From: Actinomycetota bacterium
GTDB taxonomy: Bacteria; Actinomycetota; Acidimicrobiia; IMCC26256; PALSA-610
Length of the DNA: 64,000 nucleotides
Reading direction: 5' to 3'
Assembly (NCBI GenBank): GCA_005779395.1
Contig: SXJP01000040.1
Location: 25,006-89,005, forward strand
Both the position numbers and the translations under genes were made by a program. The notes below the pieces were generated by a model. That model saw only the letters and a program-made list of their open reading frames with translations. It did not search any database and was not told the origin of the DNA. Below, piece by piece: positions 53,848 through 61,242 of this stretch (positions are counted from its first letter, which is position 1; each line of letters begins with the position of its first letter).

Positions 53848-54336
53848 TTGTCTATTCGCACCGGTGGTACAAGACGTAGCGAACCACCGGTACAGCTAGA
53901 TGACGCCGACAAGAAGATCGTTGAACTTCTGCAGCGCGATGGTCGACTGCCGTACACGCGGCTAGCGCAAGATGTTGGGCTATCCGAGGCGGCAATTCGC
54001 CAACGCGTTCAACGCTTGATCGATAGCAACGTGATGCAGATCGTCGCTGTGACCGATCCGCTACGACTCGGCTTTCGCCGCCAAGCAATGGTCGGCGTGA
54101 AAACAGAAGGTGACATCACGGTCGTCGCAGACGCCCTCGCAGCAATACCTGAGGTCGACTACGTCGTATTCACCTCCGGCAGCTTCGACCTCTTGTTCGA
54201 AATCGTGTGCGAAGACGATGAACACCTGCTCGAACTGCTGAACGACAAAGTCAGAACAATTGGCGGGGTAAGGGGTGCAGAAACCTTCGTTTACCTCCGA
54301 CTTCACAAACAGACCTATACGTGGGGCGCTAGATGA
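53848..54336 (+). CDS. Lrp/AsnC-family transcriptional regulator
   Basis: 162 residues from TTG 53848. The winged helix (DDADKKIVELLQRDGRLPYTRLAQDVGLSEAAIRQRVQRL) is followed by an RAM ligand-binding domain. It lies 10 nt after the aminotransferase and 10 nt before alanine dehydrogenase, so it may control the polyamine-degradation genes or ald (Lrp-type regulators of ald are known in actinobacteria). Confidence 0.92.
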   Translation: MSIRTGGTRRSEPPVQLDDADKKIVELLQRDGRLPYTRLAQDVGLSEAAIRQRVQRLIDSNVMQIVAVTDPLRLGFRRQAMVGVKTEGDITVVADALAAIPEVDYVVFTSGSFDLLFEIVCEDDEHLLELLNDKVRTIGGVRGAETFVYLRLHKQTYTWGAR

Positions 54337-54346
54337 GGAGAACTCA

Positions 54347-55456
54347 ATGAGAGTCGGTATCCCTAAGGAGACCAAGCTTGATGAATACCGGGTAGCGATA
54401 ACACCCGACGGTGTCCATGAACTCGTCAAGCACGGAGTCACGGTGAACGTCGAGGTCGGTGCAGGAGTCGGAAGCTCCATTTCTAATACCGACTACATGG
54501 CTGCTGGGGCCGAGATGGTGGAATCTGCGGCAGAAGCATGGGCTGCTGATCTCGTCTTGAAGGTCAAGGAGCCTCAGGAATCTGAGTTCAAGTACCTGCG
54601 CGCTGATCAAACTCTGTTCACCTATCTGCACTTGGCTGCATATCCGAAGGTCGCTAATGCGCTCCTAGCGGCTGGCACAACTTCGATCGCGTATGAGACG
54701 GTGCAACTGCCCGATGGCTCTCTTCCGTTGCTCGCTCCGATGAGTGAAGTTGCTGGACGCATGGCAACGCAAGTCGGCGCTCACTTCTTAGAACGCCGAC
54801 ACGGCGGACGCGGCATTCTGTTAGGTGGCGCGCCAGGAGTTCGGCCAGCGCGTGTCGTGGTCATTGGCGCTGGAAATGTCGGTTGGAACTCTGCTTGGAT
54901 TGCAGCTGGCATGCAAGCCGAGGTAGTACTCATCGACAAGAGCCTCGACCGACTTCGGTGGGTCGACCAGATTCATCAAGGTCGCATCGTCACGCTCGCG
55001 TCTAATTCTGCTTCGGTTGCGCGCGCCGTAGCTGACGCTGATCTCGTTGTTGGCGCGGTCCTAGTTGCTGGCGATCGCGCTCCGAAGGTCGTAACAGACG
55101 AGATGATCCGGGCGATGAAACCGCGCGCTGTGATCGTTGACGTAGCCATCGACCAAGGTGGTTGTGTAGAGGGAATTCGCGAGACAACGCATCGCGAACC
55201 AACATTTGAAAAACACAATGTCCTGCACTACGCGGTCGGCAACATGCCAGGTGCCGTTCCTCATACATCTACCTACGCGCTCACGAACGTGACCTTGCCT
55301 TATGTAGTCGATCTCGCTACAGAAGAAATCGGTGCGGTCCTACGTAGGCATCCGGAACTCGTCCACGGCATCAACACAAGTCGCGGGCATATGACAAACA
55401 AAGTCGTCGCCGACGCGATTGGAATGCCATCAATACATTTCTCAGACTCTGTTTGA
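54347..55456 (+). CDS. ald: Alanine dehydrogenase
   Basis: NAD-dependent interconversion of alanine and pyruvate plus ammonia, 369 residues from ATG 54347 (AGGAG at 54336-54340; the longer frame from 54275 lies inside the Lrp gene). The N-terminal RVGIPKETKLDEYRVAITP, catalytic-region KVKEPQ, and the NAD-binding VVVIGAGNVGWNSAWIAAGM are typical. It is regulated in many actinobacteria by an Lrp-type protein such as the one upstream. Its stop lies 2 nt from the convergent csrA stop. Confidence 0.95.
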   Translation: MRVGIPKETKLDEYRVAITPDGVHELVKHGVTVNVEVGAGVGSSISNTDYMAAGAEMVESAAEAWAADLVLKVKEPQESEFKYLRADQTLFTYLHLAAYPKVANALLAAGTTSIAYETVQLPDGSLPLLAPMSEVAGRMATQVGAHFLERRHGGRGILLGGAPGVRPARVVVIGAGNVGWNSAWIAAGMQAEVVLIDKSLDRLRWVDQIHQGRIVTLASNSASVARAVADADLVVGAVLVAGDRAPKVVTDEMIRAMKPRAVIVDVAIDQGGCVEGIRETTHREPTFEKHNVLHYAVGNMPGAVPHTSTYALTNVTLPYVVDLATEEIGAVLRRHPELVHGINTSRGHMTNKVVADAIGMPSIHFSDSV

Positions 55457-55458
55457 GG

Positions 55459-55698
55459 CTAATTGTCAGCCTTTTTAGGCACTTCAGGCAGAGTCGCGTT
55501 CGCTAGCTCTCGAGATGCCTTAGCTGCTGCAAGGTTGGCTTGTTGCAGGCTCGCGAAGACTTCCTCGCGGTGAACATCTACCGAACGCGGTGCTTTAATT
55601 CCGATGCGAACTTGATCTCCGCGCACCTCAAGAACAGTGATGACGATGTCGTGACCGATCATGATGCTCTGGTTCGCACGTCTCGTTAGTACGAGCAC
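55459..55698 (-). CDS. csrA: Carbon storage regulator CsrA
   Basis: 79-residue RNA-binding translational repressor from GTG 55698, behind a strong GGAGG site. The core MLVLTRRANQSIMIGHDIVITVLEVRGDQVRIGIKAP and VHREEVF is standard; the tail is an extra 25 residues. It is the last gene of the flagellar late operon (flgN-flgK-flgL-fliW-csrA), as in Bacillus, where FliW titrates it. Confidence 0.95.
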   Translation of the reverse strand: MLVLTRRANQSIMIGHDIVITVLEVRGDQVRIGIKAPRSVDVHREEVFASLQQANLAAAKASRELANATLPEVPKKADN

Positions 55699-55800
55699 GG
55701 GTCCTCCCTCCTTGGTGGCCGCCGCGTCGCGCGGATGGCAATCGCGAGCATAGAAGCTACGCGTGGGTTTGATGTAGAAAAAGCAAAGTTAGATTTTGGG

Positions 55801-56220
55801 TCACTGCTGTTGCGTCAATCGCGCACGCACGTCGTAGCCGGACGATGTCAACACGGCCTGGCATGCTTCATGATTGGTTTTGTTGATCACTATCGGTCCG
55901 AGCAAATTGATTGTCGCGTCTTCGGCCTTATCGCTAAGCGTGACGACGCACACGACGATCGCATCAGATACCTCTGCTAGCGAAAGCCGTTCGGAAGTCG
56001 CGCGATCTAGATCGAAGTTGTAGTCAGGATAAAAAACCCACGGTTCAACCACGACGAATCCAACATCGAGATCTTCGGTAGACGAGAGCATCATGAACGG
56101 CGAGTCTTCGCCACCCCAGGGCGAGAGCAAATAACTCCTCTCGTTCGGGAAGCCCGGCAGACCTGCAGGAAAGAAAATCTCAGCAAGATCAGTCTGGGTT
56201 GCTAGGTCTGAATCAATCAT
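55801..56220 (-). CDS. fliW: Flagellar assembly factor FliW
   Basis: 139 residues. Binds CsrA and flagellin so that flagellin translation follows export. Key segments are FFPAGLPGFPNERSYLL, FVVVEPWVFYPDYNFDL, and the C-terminal NLLGPIVINKTNHEACQAVL. It begins 6 nt after the flgL stop. Confidence 0.93.
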   Translation of the reverse strand: MIDSDLATQTDLAEIFFPAGLPGFPNERSYLLSPWGGEDSPFMMLSSTEDLDVGFVVVEPWVFYPDYNFDLDRATSERLSLAEVSDAIVVCVVTLSDKAEDATINLLGPIVINKTNHEACQAVLTSSGYDVRARLTQQQ

Positions 56221-56225
56221 TTAGT

Positions 56226-57110
56226 TCACCGTAGAAAATCGACGAGGGTCGGTTGAATGACCTTGGCTGTTGTTTGCAGCGCTGCCTGATACGCAGTCTC
56301 CTGTATTCGCATGTCCATTATGGCCTTAGGCAAATCAATGTCTTCGACCTGAGACAGGCTTTCGCGCAAGTTCAGGGCTCCAACACTTGTGCGGTCCTGC
56401 ATAGTGAGGATGTGCTTCATTCTCGCGCCAGCCTCGGCGAGACTGGTTTGTACCGTCGTCGTTGCCGCATCAAGGCTCGCAAGGGAAGTATCTATCCCAA
56501 CATTGGTACTGACTGCCGTTGCTAGCCCGGCTACAACGCTGAAGAGGTCATTGCCAGAAGGACCAAAGACGGTCTCTGCGTTGAGATTTACCTGAACCTG
56601 CACGCCTGGTGCCACAGTGCGTTCGATCGACGCGGCCTGTCCCGTGAAGTTGCCGGAAGGGTCGTACGCTTTGCCACTCGCCGTGCCAGCGAAGACTGAG
56701 CGGTCCAAGTAGCGGGCATTCGCGAGACCTAGCAAGCCCTCGCGCAGATTATTCATCTCGGTTGCAATCGCATCACGCTCGAGTTGACCTAACGATCCGT
56801 TGTTGGCTTGGATCGCGAGATCGCGCACACGATTGACCTGATCGACCACTGCAGTTAGTGCGTCGTCTGCTGTCATCAACCACGCTGTCGCGTCATCGAG
56901 GTTGCGCTTGATCTGACTGTTGCGTCCGAGCTCCGCGCGCAACTTCAGCGCCGCGACCGTGCCAATCGGCGAATCCGAGGGCTTGTTAATTTTGCGATTC
57001 GAACTGATCTGTTCTTGAAGTTGTTCCAACTTCATCAACGAATTCTGGAGGTTGCCGGTAACCCTTCTCGCCAAAGATGCGTGCGTTACTCGGAAGTCTG
57101 CTGAAACCAT
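56226..57110 (-). CDS. flgL: Flagellar hook-associated protein 3
   Basis: 294-residue hook-filament junction protein. Starts at ATG 57110 (RBS AGGTGA); the longer frame to 57173 overlaps flgK. N-terminal flagellin-like helix (VTGNLQNSLMKLEQLQEQISSNRKINKPSDSP) and C-terminal helix (LSQVEDIDLPKAIMDMRIQETAYQAALQTTAKVIQPTLVDFL) are both present. Confidence 0.94.
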   Translation of the reverse strand: MVSADFRVTHASLARRVTGNLQNSLMKLEQLQEQISSNRKINKPSDSPIGTVAALKLRAELGRNSQIKRNLDDATAWLMTADDALTAVVDQVNRVRDLAIQANNGSLGQLERDAIATEMNNLREGLLGLANARYLDRSVFAGTASGKAYDPSGNFTGQAASIERTVAPGVQVQVNLNAETVFGPSGNDLFSVVAGLATAVSTNVGIDTSLASLDAATTTVQTSLAEAGARMKHILTMQDRTSVGALNLRESLSQVEDIDLPKAIMDMRIQETAYQAALQTTAKVIQPTLVDFLR

Positions 57111-57123
57111 CTCGTCACCTGTC

Positions 57124-58815
57124 CTATCTGCCGACCACGCCAGTGCGGTTGATGAGGGTGTCGAGCATCTCATCGACCGAAGTCATGAAGCGAGCGGCAG
57201 CGTCGTATGCGTGTTGAAACTGGACCATGTTCACCATCTCCTCGTCGACGTTGACTCCTGCTAGCGCATTGCGCGAGTTGTCGACCTGAGCCTTAGTTGC
57301 GATCTGGATGTCGTGGCGGTGCTGAATCGTCTGGCTATCAACGCCAAGCGCGACTATGTACGACCGATACAGCGCGTCTGCACCGGTAGCCGATGAAGAC
57401 ATCTCAGCTAATTGCAGTGCGACACTCGCGTCGTAGATCCCGCCACCCGCGGTGCCTGCGCCAATATGGTCGGCTGAAGTGATATCGCCAGAAATGTTGA
57501 GATTTGCAGCGCTTGTGCCTTCGTAGAAGTGTCGACCGCCGACGCCATCAAGCCCGACGGCAGTAGAGCCGAGGATCGTGCTGAAGCCAGCGTTCGCTCC
57601 GGAACTCATGGCTAGCAACGTATTGGATCCAGCTGGCACCATGTTGATTACGAGAGGCGAGCCGACACCACCGCTCACCGTGAACGTGGCATTGCCTGCC
57701 CCGACTGTTGCGTCGACTGCAGCCTGGCCCGCCGCTTGCAACGCTGCTGCTCCTCCGGCTCCCGACCAGTCAGCGCCAGCGATGGTCACGGTTGTATAGC
57801 CGCCACCGTTAAGCGCGACCTGAAAATCGAGACTCCCTGCGGCACTCTGGTCTTGGTTTGTTACAGCGATCATTCCGGCTATCGCAGAATGCGCAGCATT
57901 GATGTCGTCGCGAAGCTTGACCGCGATCGTGTCGAGGTCAGTTGAGTACCCCGGCAGTTTCACGTTGATGGTTTCGAGCAAACCGCCAGCATCCCCCGAT
58001 GTAATCGCGGCTGCGAAGCCATCCTTCACCCAACGCACAACGACAGGAGACCCGCTGGCGTCTACTGCAAGTTCTTCGGAAAGGCCATCGTGCACTAGCG
58101 CGGTGCCGTTGATGAACATGTTGACGGCGCCGAATTCGCCCGGCCTGATCGTCGCTCCGACTTTGGCGCTCAGACGCTCGACAAGCAAGTCTCGCTGATC
58201 CATTAGATCATTGGAATTCAGGTCACTCACGAGTGCGCTCTTGATGGCCTCATTTAGTTGAGCGACGGTCGCTGCCGTCGTGTTTATCTCGGCGGCGGTC
58301 GCGGCTAGCTGCCCAATTGCGCTGTCTCGCAATGCCGTTATTTGGGACGACGAATGATTGAAGATCGTCGCAAGTGTCGATGCCCGTTCCAACAGCTGTT
58401 GACGAGATGCGTTGTCGCCAGGACGCATGGCGACATCGTCGAAGCCGGACCAAAGCTCTGTCATGCTGCTTTGGATGCTCAGGTCGCCCGGTTCGTTGAA
58501 CAAGTTTTCTAGCTGGTCGAGCGCGTACCGAACTTGTGACAGGTGGGCCTCGCTACCGCTTTCTAATGCTGCCCTAATTTCTAAGAATTGGTCTCGGAAC
58601 CGCACGTACTGCGAAATCTGAACGCCTTGGCCTCCACCTTCCCAGTTCGCGAAGGTCGCGCCAGTTGTTGGTCCTGTAACCGACTGCATGTCGACACGCT
58701 GGCGCGAATATCCCTCTGTGTTGGCGTTCGCGACATTGTGCCCCGTCACCTCCATGCCGCGTCGTTGCGCGTAAAGCGACGACAACGCGATTCGAAGTCC
58801 AGCGAAATCAGACAT
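57124..58815 (-). CDS. flgK: Flagellar hook-associated protein 1
   Basis: 563-residue hook-filament junction protein. The N-terminus (LRIALSSLYAQRRGMEVTGHNVANANTEGYSRQRV) and the C-terminal VNVDEEMVNMVQFQHAYDAAARFMTSVDEMLDTLINR are diagnostic; the middle is a variable glycine/alanine-rich domain. It starts 4 nt after the flgN-like stop. Confidence 0.96.
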   Translation of the reverse strand: MSDFAGLRIALSSLYAQRRGMEVTGHNVANANTEGYSRQRVDMQSVTGPTTGATFANWEGGGQGVQISQYVRFRDQFLEIRAALESGSEAHLSQVRYALDQLENLFNEPGDLSIQSSMTELWSGFDDVAMRPGDNASRQQLLERASTLATIFNHSSSQITALRDSAIGQLAATAAEINTTAATVAQLNEAIKSALVSDLNSNDLMDQRDLLVERLSAKVGATIRPGEFGAVNMFINGTALVHDGLSEELAVDASGSPVVVRWVKDGFAAAITSGDAGGLLETINVKLPGYSTDLDTIAVKLRDDINAAHSAIAGMIAVTNQDQSAAGSLDFQVALNGGGYTTVTIAGADWSGAGGAAALQAAGQAAVDATVGAGNATFTVSGGVGSPLVINMVPAGSNTLLAMSSGANAGFSTILGSTAVGLDGVGGRHFYEGTSAANLNISGDITSADHIGAGTAGGGIYDASVALQLAEMSSSATGADALYRSYIVALGVDSQTIQHRHDIQIATKAQVDNSRNALAGVNVDEEMVNMVQFQHAYDAAARFMTSVDEMLDTLINRTGVVGR

Positions 58816-58819
58816 CGTC

Positions 58820-59332
58820 TCAGATGGCCTCGTCTACGAGACGCATACCGAGCGTTCGTTCTGTCGGATTTCCAGTCGGCGTGTACGCATCGATCTCTAT
58901 TTCGCCAAGTGCGGCGAGCGCTTCGCGTGCTGCCGTCTGACCGCGCGAAAGCAAATCGCGGTTCGATTTCGCAACAGCATCAATATCGTGCGCTGCCTCT
59001 AACAGAGCGTTGCGATGTTCGTCGAAAATCCGGTCCCAAGGAGGCGGAACTTGGTCAGAGAGTTGACGCAAACTTGGCGTTTCGGCAAGCCCAAGTGCGC
59101 GTGAAAGCGATTCGACATGCACTGCCCTGTCGAGTTCGACGCGCTTGATCTCGCCGAGCACGGTCTCGACTTCTCGCGTCGCATGGCTCAGCCAACGCGT
59201 ACGCCCGGAAGCAAGAACGAGTTGCTCCTCTTCGAGCTTGAAGGTCAGCAGTTCTAAGAGTTGGCGCTCGCGCCAAAGAATGTTCGAGACCTCGCCGAGT
59301 TGGGCTTGTCGATCTTTTTGCTGCTGTGCCAT
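58820..59332 (-). CDS. flgN: FlgN-like flagellar chaperone
   Basis: 170-residue helical protein at the usual position just upstream of flgK. The opening ILWRERQLLELLTFKLEEEQLVLASGRTRWLSHATREVETVLGEIK is typical of FlgN, which keeps FlgK and FlgL export-competent. The rest is helical with weak conservation. A FliA-type promoter lies in front. Confidence 0.85.
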   Translation of the reverse strand: MAQQQKDRQAQLGEVSNILWRERQLLELLTFKLEEEQLVLASGRTRWLSHATREVETVLGEIKRVELDRAVHVESLSRALGLAETPSLRQLSDQVPPPWDRIFDEHRNALLEAAHDIDAVAKSNRDLLSRGQTAAREALAALGEIEIDAYTPTGNPTERTLGMRLVDEAI

Positions 59333-59369
59333 GCTGGCGACCCCTGTTTGGCGAAGGCTGATGTAGCCC

Positions 59370-59396
59370 TAATCGGCCCAGAATCACCGTTCTTGA
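59370..59396 (-). promoter_or_regulatory. Putative FliA/WhiG-type promoter of the flgN-flgK-flgL-fliW-csrA operon
   Basis: On the minus strand TCAA (59396-59393), a 15-nt spacer and GCCGATTA (59377-59370) match the TAAA-N15-GCCGATAA consensus in 3 of 4 and 7 of 8 positions. The -10 is about 37 nt before the flgN start. It would be read by the sigma factor encoded at 60259. Confidence 0.6.
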
Positions 59397-59457
59397 ACAT
59401 GTCTGGCCGGAATAAACATCGACAAGACTCGGAGTTTCGGTCGCCTCTATCGGCAGT

Positions 59458-60096
59458 TCAGGCGAGCAATCCAAGCTCGACCCCGCGCGCAAGTGCTTGA
59501 TTGCGGTTATTGACCCCGAGTTTGCTGTAGAGGTGTACGAGATGGGTTTTCACGGTTGCTAGCGAAATGGATAAGAGCGCCGCGATCTCACGGTTCGAGC
59601 GACCCTGCGCGAGAAAACTCAACATCTCACATTCACGAGCCGACAGCCCTCCTAGGCCGTGTTCTGCGGATCTCACGTGGAGATCACCGATGAGGCCGAC
59701 GTGCAGTTCTGGTACGACTACCGACTCGCCTTTGAGCACTCTTTCGATCAGTACAGCGAGGTCGGTCAGCCCCCCCGACCTTATGGCGAGCCCGTTGACT
59801 CCAATCGCAGTAGCGAGAGCGACATCGGTATCGCCAGCCCTCGACAGCAAACCGATTGTCAAAGGTGGCGGATTTATTGCCCGCACCTGTCTTAGGCCCG
59901 ACAGAGTCGTGCCGTCGCTGAGCGAACCAAGTATCACGAGGTCTGGGAGCATGTAGCTAGCGAGGTCTGCTGCCTCTCCACCGGACCGGCATTCGCCACA
60001 AACCCCGATGCCGAGGGGTCCGAGCACCGCAGCGATTCCCAACCGAACCAACTCGAGTTCGTCTGCAACTACAGCCAAGCGCTCTTCGGTCTCCAA
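59458..60096 (-). CDS. LuxR-type regulator with degenerate receiver domain
   Basis: About 212 residues, NarL/FixJ architecture. The C-terminal HTH (LSARECEMLSFLAQGRSNREIAALLSISLATVKTHLVHLYSKLGV) is intact. In the receiver the phosphorylatable Asp is replaced by Gly (LVILGSLSDG) and the Lys of the switch by Arg (GLAIRSGG), so phosphorylation is unlikely. I prefer TTG 60096 with GGAGG nearby; GTG 60123 is the alternative. Divergent from the sigma factor gene. Confidence 0.85.
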   Translation of the reverse strand: METEERLAVVADELELVRLGIAAVLGPLGIGVCGECRSGGEAADLASYMLPDLVILGSLSDGTTLSGLRQVRAINPPPLTIGLLSRAGDTDVALATAIGVNGLAIRSGGLTDLAVLIERVLKGESVVVPELHVGLIGDLHVRSAEHGLGGLSARECEMLSFLAQGRSNREIAALLSISLATVKTHLVHLYSKLGVNNRNQALARGVELGLLA

Positions 60097-60164
60097 GATG
60101 CCTCCAAGACTACCCAAAAACACACAATTTTCGCGCCGGTCGCGCGATTTTGACCACTAAGAGT

Positions 60165-60185
60165 GATTCAACCTTGCGGTTGATC
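60165..60185. promoter_or_regulatory. Inverted repeat between the LuxR-type and sigma genes
   Basis: TCAACC (60168-60173) and GGTTGA (60178-60183) form a perfect 6-bp repeat around TTGC, with partial extension on both sides. It lies midway in the divergent intergenic region. It may be an operator for the LuxR-type protein; no direct evidence. Confidence 0.35.
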
Positions 60186-60258
60186 AAGTTATTTCGCGTT
60201 CCTCGCCGAAGGCTACTGCGCCCGCTCAAAAACCATCCGTATGCAGGAGGAAATCAGC

Positions 60259-61242
60259 ATGGCGTCACTCACCAAGATGAGCAACAAAACGTCCGATGAC
60301 GGCAACGACCAGGCGAGCGTCGCCCGTAGACGCCGCATGATGACCACCGCAGCCGAACGGGCCGAAATTGACCCCGGCCAGGCCAAGATCGAGGCCGACC
60401 TAGTCCACGACAACCTCCCGCTAGTTCAGTATGTGGTTACCGAGGTTGCCCAGCGCATCCCCGGCCACGTGTCCCGCAACGACCTCGTGTCTGCTGGCAT
60501 GCTCGGACTCGCTCAAGCCGCTCGTTCGTTCGACCCAAGCCGGGGAATCGCGTTCGACCGCTTCGCATCGACACGGATTCGTGGCGCGCTGCTCGACGAG
60601 CTCCGTAGTCGCGACTGGGCGAGCCGATCTGTTCGCGCAAGAGCGCGCGGCATGTCGCAAGCCACAGAAGACCTCAGCAATCGTCTCGGGCGCCCACCGA
60701 CACCGGAGGAACTCTCTGTCGCCATGTCGGTACCAGCAGAACAGGTTCACAAACTTGTCGACGACGTGCACCGCGCAACTGTTCTCAACTACGAGTCCCT
60801 CGTCCTCGAAGGCGATATCGAATCGTTTCTCGCCACATCTGACGAAACCCCAGAGCAGACAATCGTCTCTCGCGAGCGTCGCTCATACCTGACCGACTCT
60901 GTCGCTTCGCTACCCGAACGCCTGCGCCAGGTAGTTATCGGCTACTTCTTCGAAGAACGTTCAATGCAGGACCTCGCCGACGAACTAGGAGTCTCAGAGA
61001 GCCGTGTCAGCCAACTACGCGCCGAAGCGCTGCTACTCCTAAAAGACGGCATCAACTCGGCGCTCGACCCTGAGTTAGTTGCCGACGAAGCCCGACCAAA
61101 TGGCCGCATCGCTCGACGCAAGGCCGCGTATTACGCGTCCATTGCTGACAGCTCGCGGTATGCGGCACGCCTCGCCTCCGAACCAGAATCGGTGCAAGAC
61201 AAGGCGCGCCGCCTCGGAACAATTTCGGAAATGGCGCTCTAG
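60259..61242 (+). CDS. FliA/WhiG-family RNA polymerase sigma factor
   Basis: 327-residue sigma factor from ATG 60259 (AGGAGG at 60245-60250; an earlier ATG at 60241 precedes the site). Regions 2-4 are visible: NDLVSAGMLGLAQAARSFDPSRGIAFDRFASTRIRGALLDELRSRDW (2), the region 3 stretch around GRPPTPEELSVAMSVP, and LPERLRQVVIGYFFEERSMQDLADELGVSESRVSQLRAEALLLLK (4). It is FliA/WhiG-like. A ~60-residue basic C-terminal extension follows region 4, and ~50 residues precede region 2. It presumably transcribes late flagellar genes such as flgN. Confidence 0.93.
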   Translation: MASLTKMSNKTSDDGNDQASVARRRRMMTTAAERAEIDPGQAKIEADLVHDNLPLVQYVVTEVAQRIPGHVSRNDLVSAGMLGLAQAARSFDPSRGIAFDRFASTRIRGALLDELRSRDWASRSVRARARGMSQATEDLSNRLGRPPTPEELSVAMSVPAEQVHKLVDDVHRATVLNYESLVLEGDIESFLATSDETPEQTIVSRERRSYLTDSVASLPERLRQVVIGYFFEERSMQDLADELGVSESRVSQLRAEALLLLKDGINSALDPELVADEARPNGRIARRKAAYYASIADSSRYAARLASEPESVQDKARRLGTISEMAL

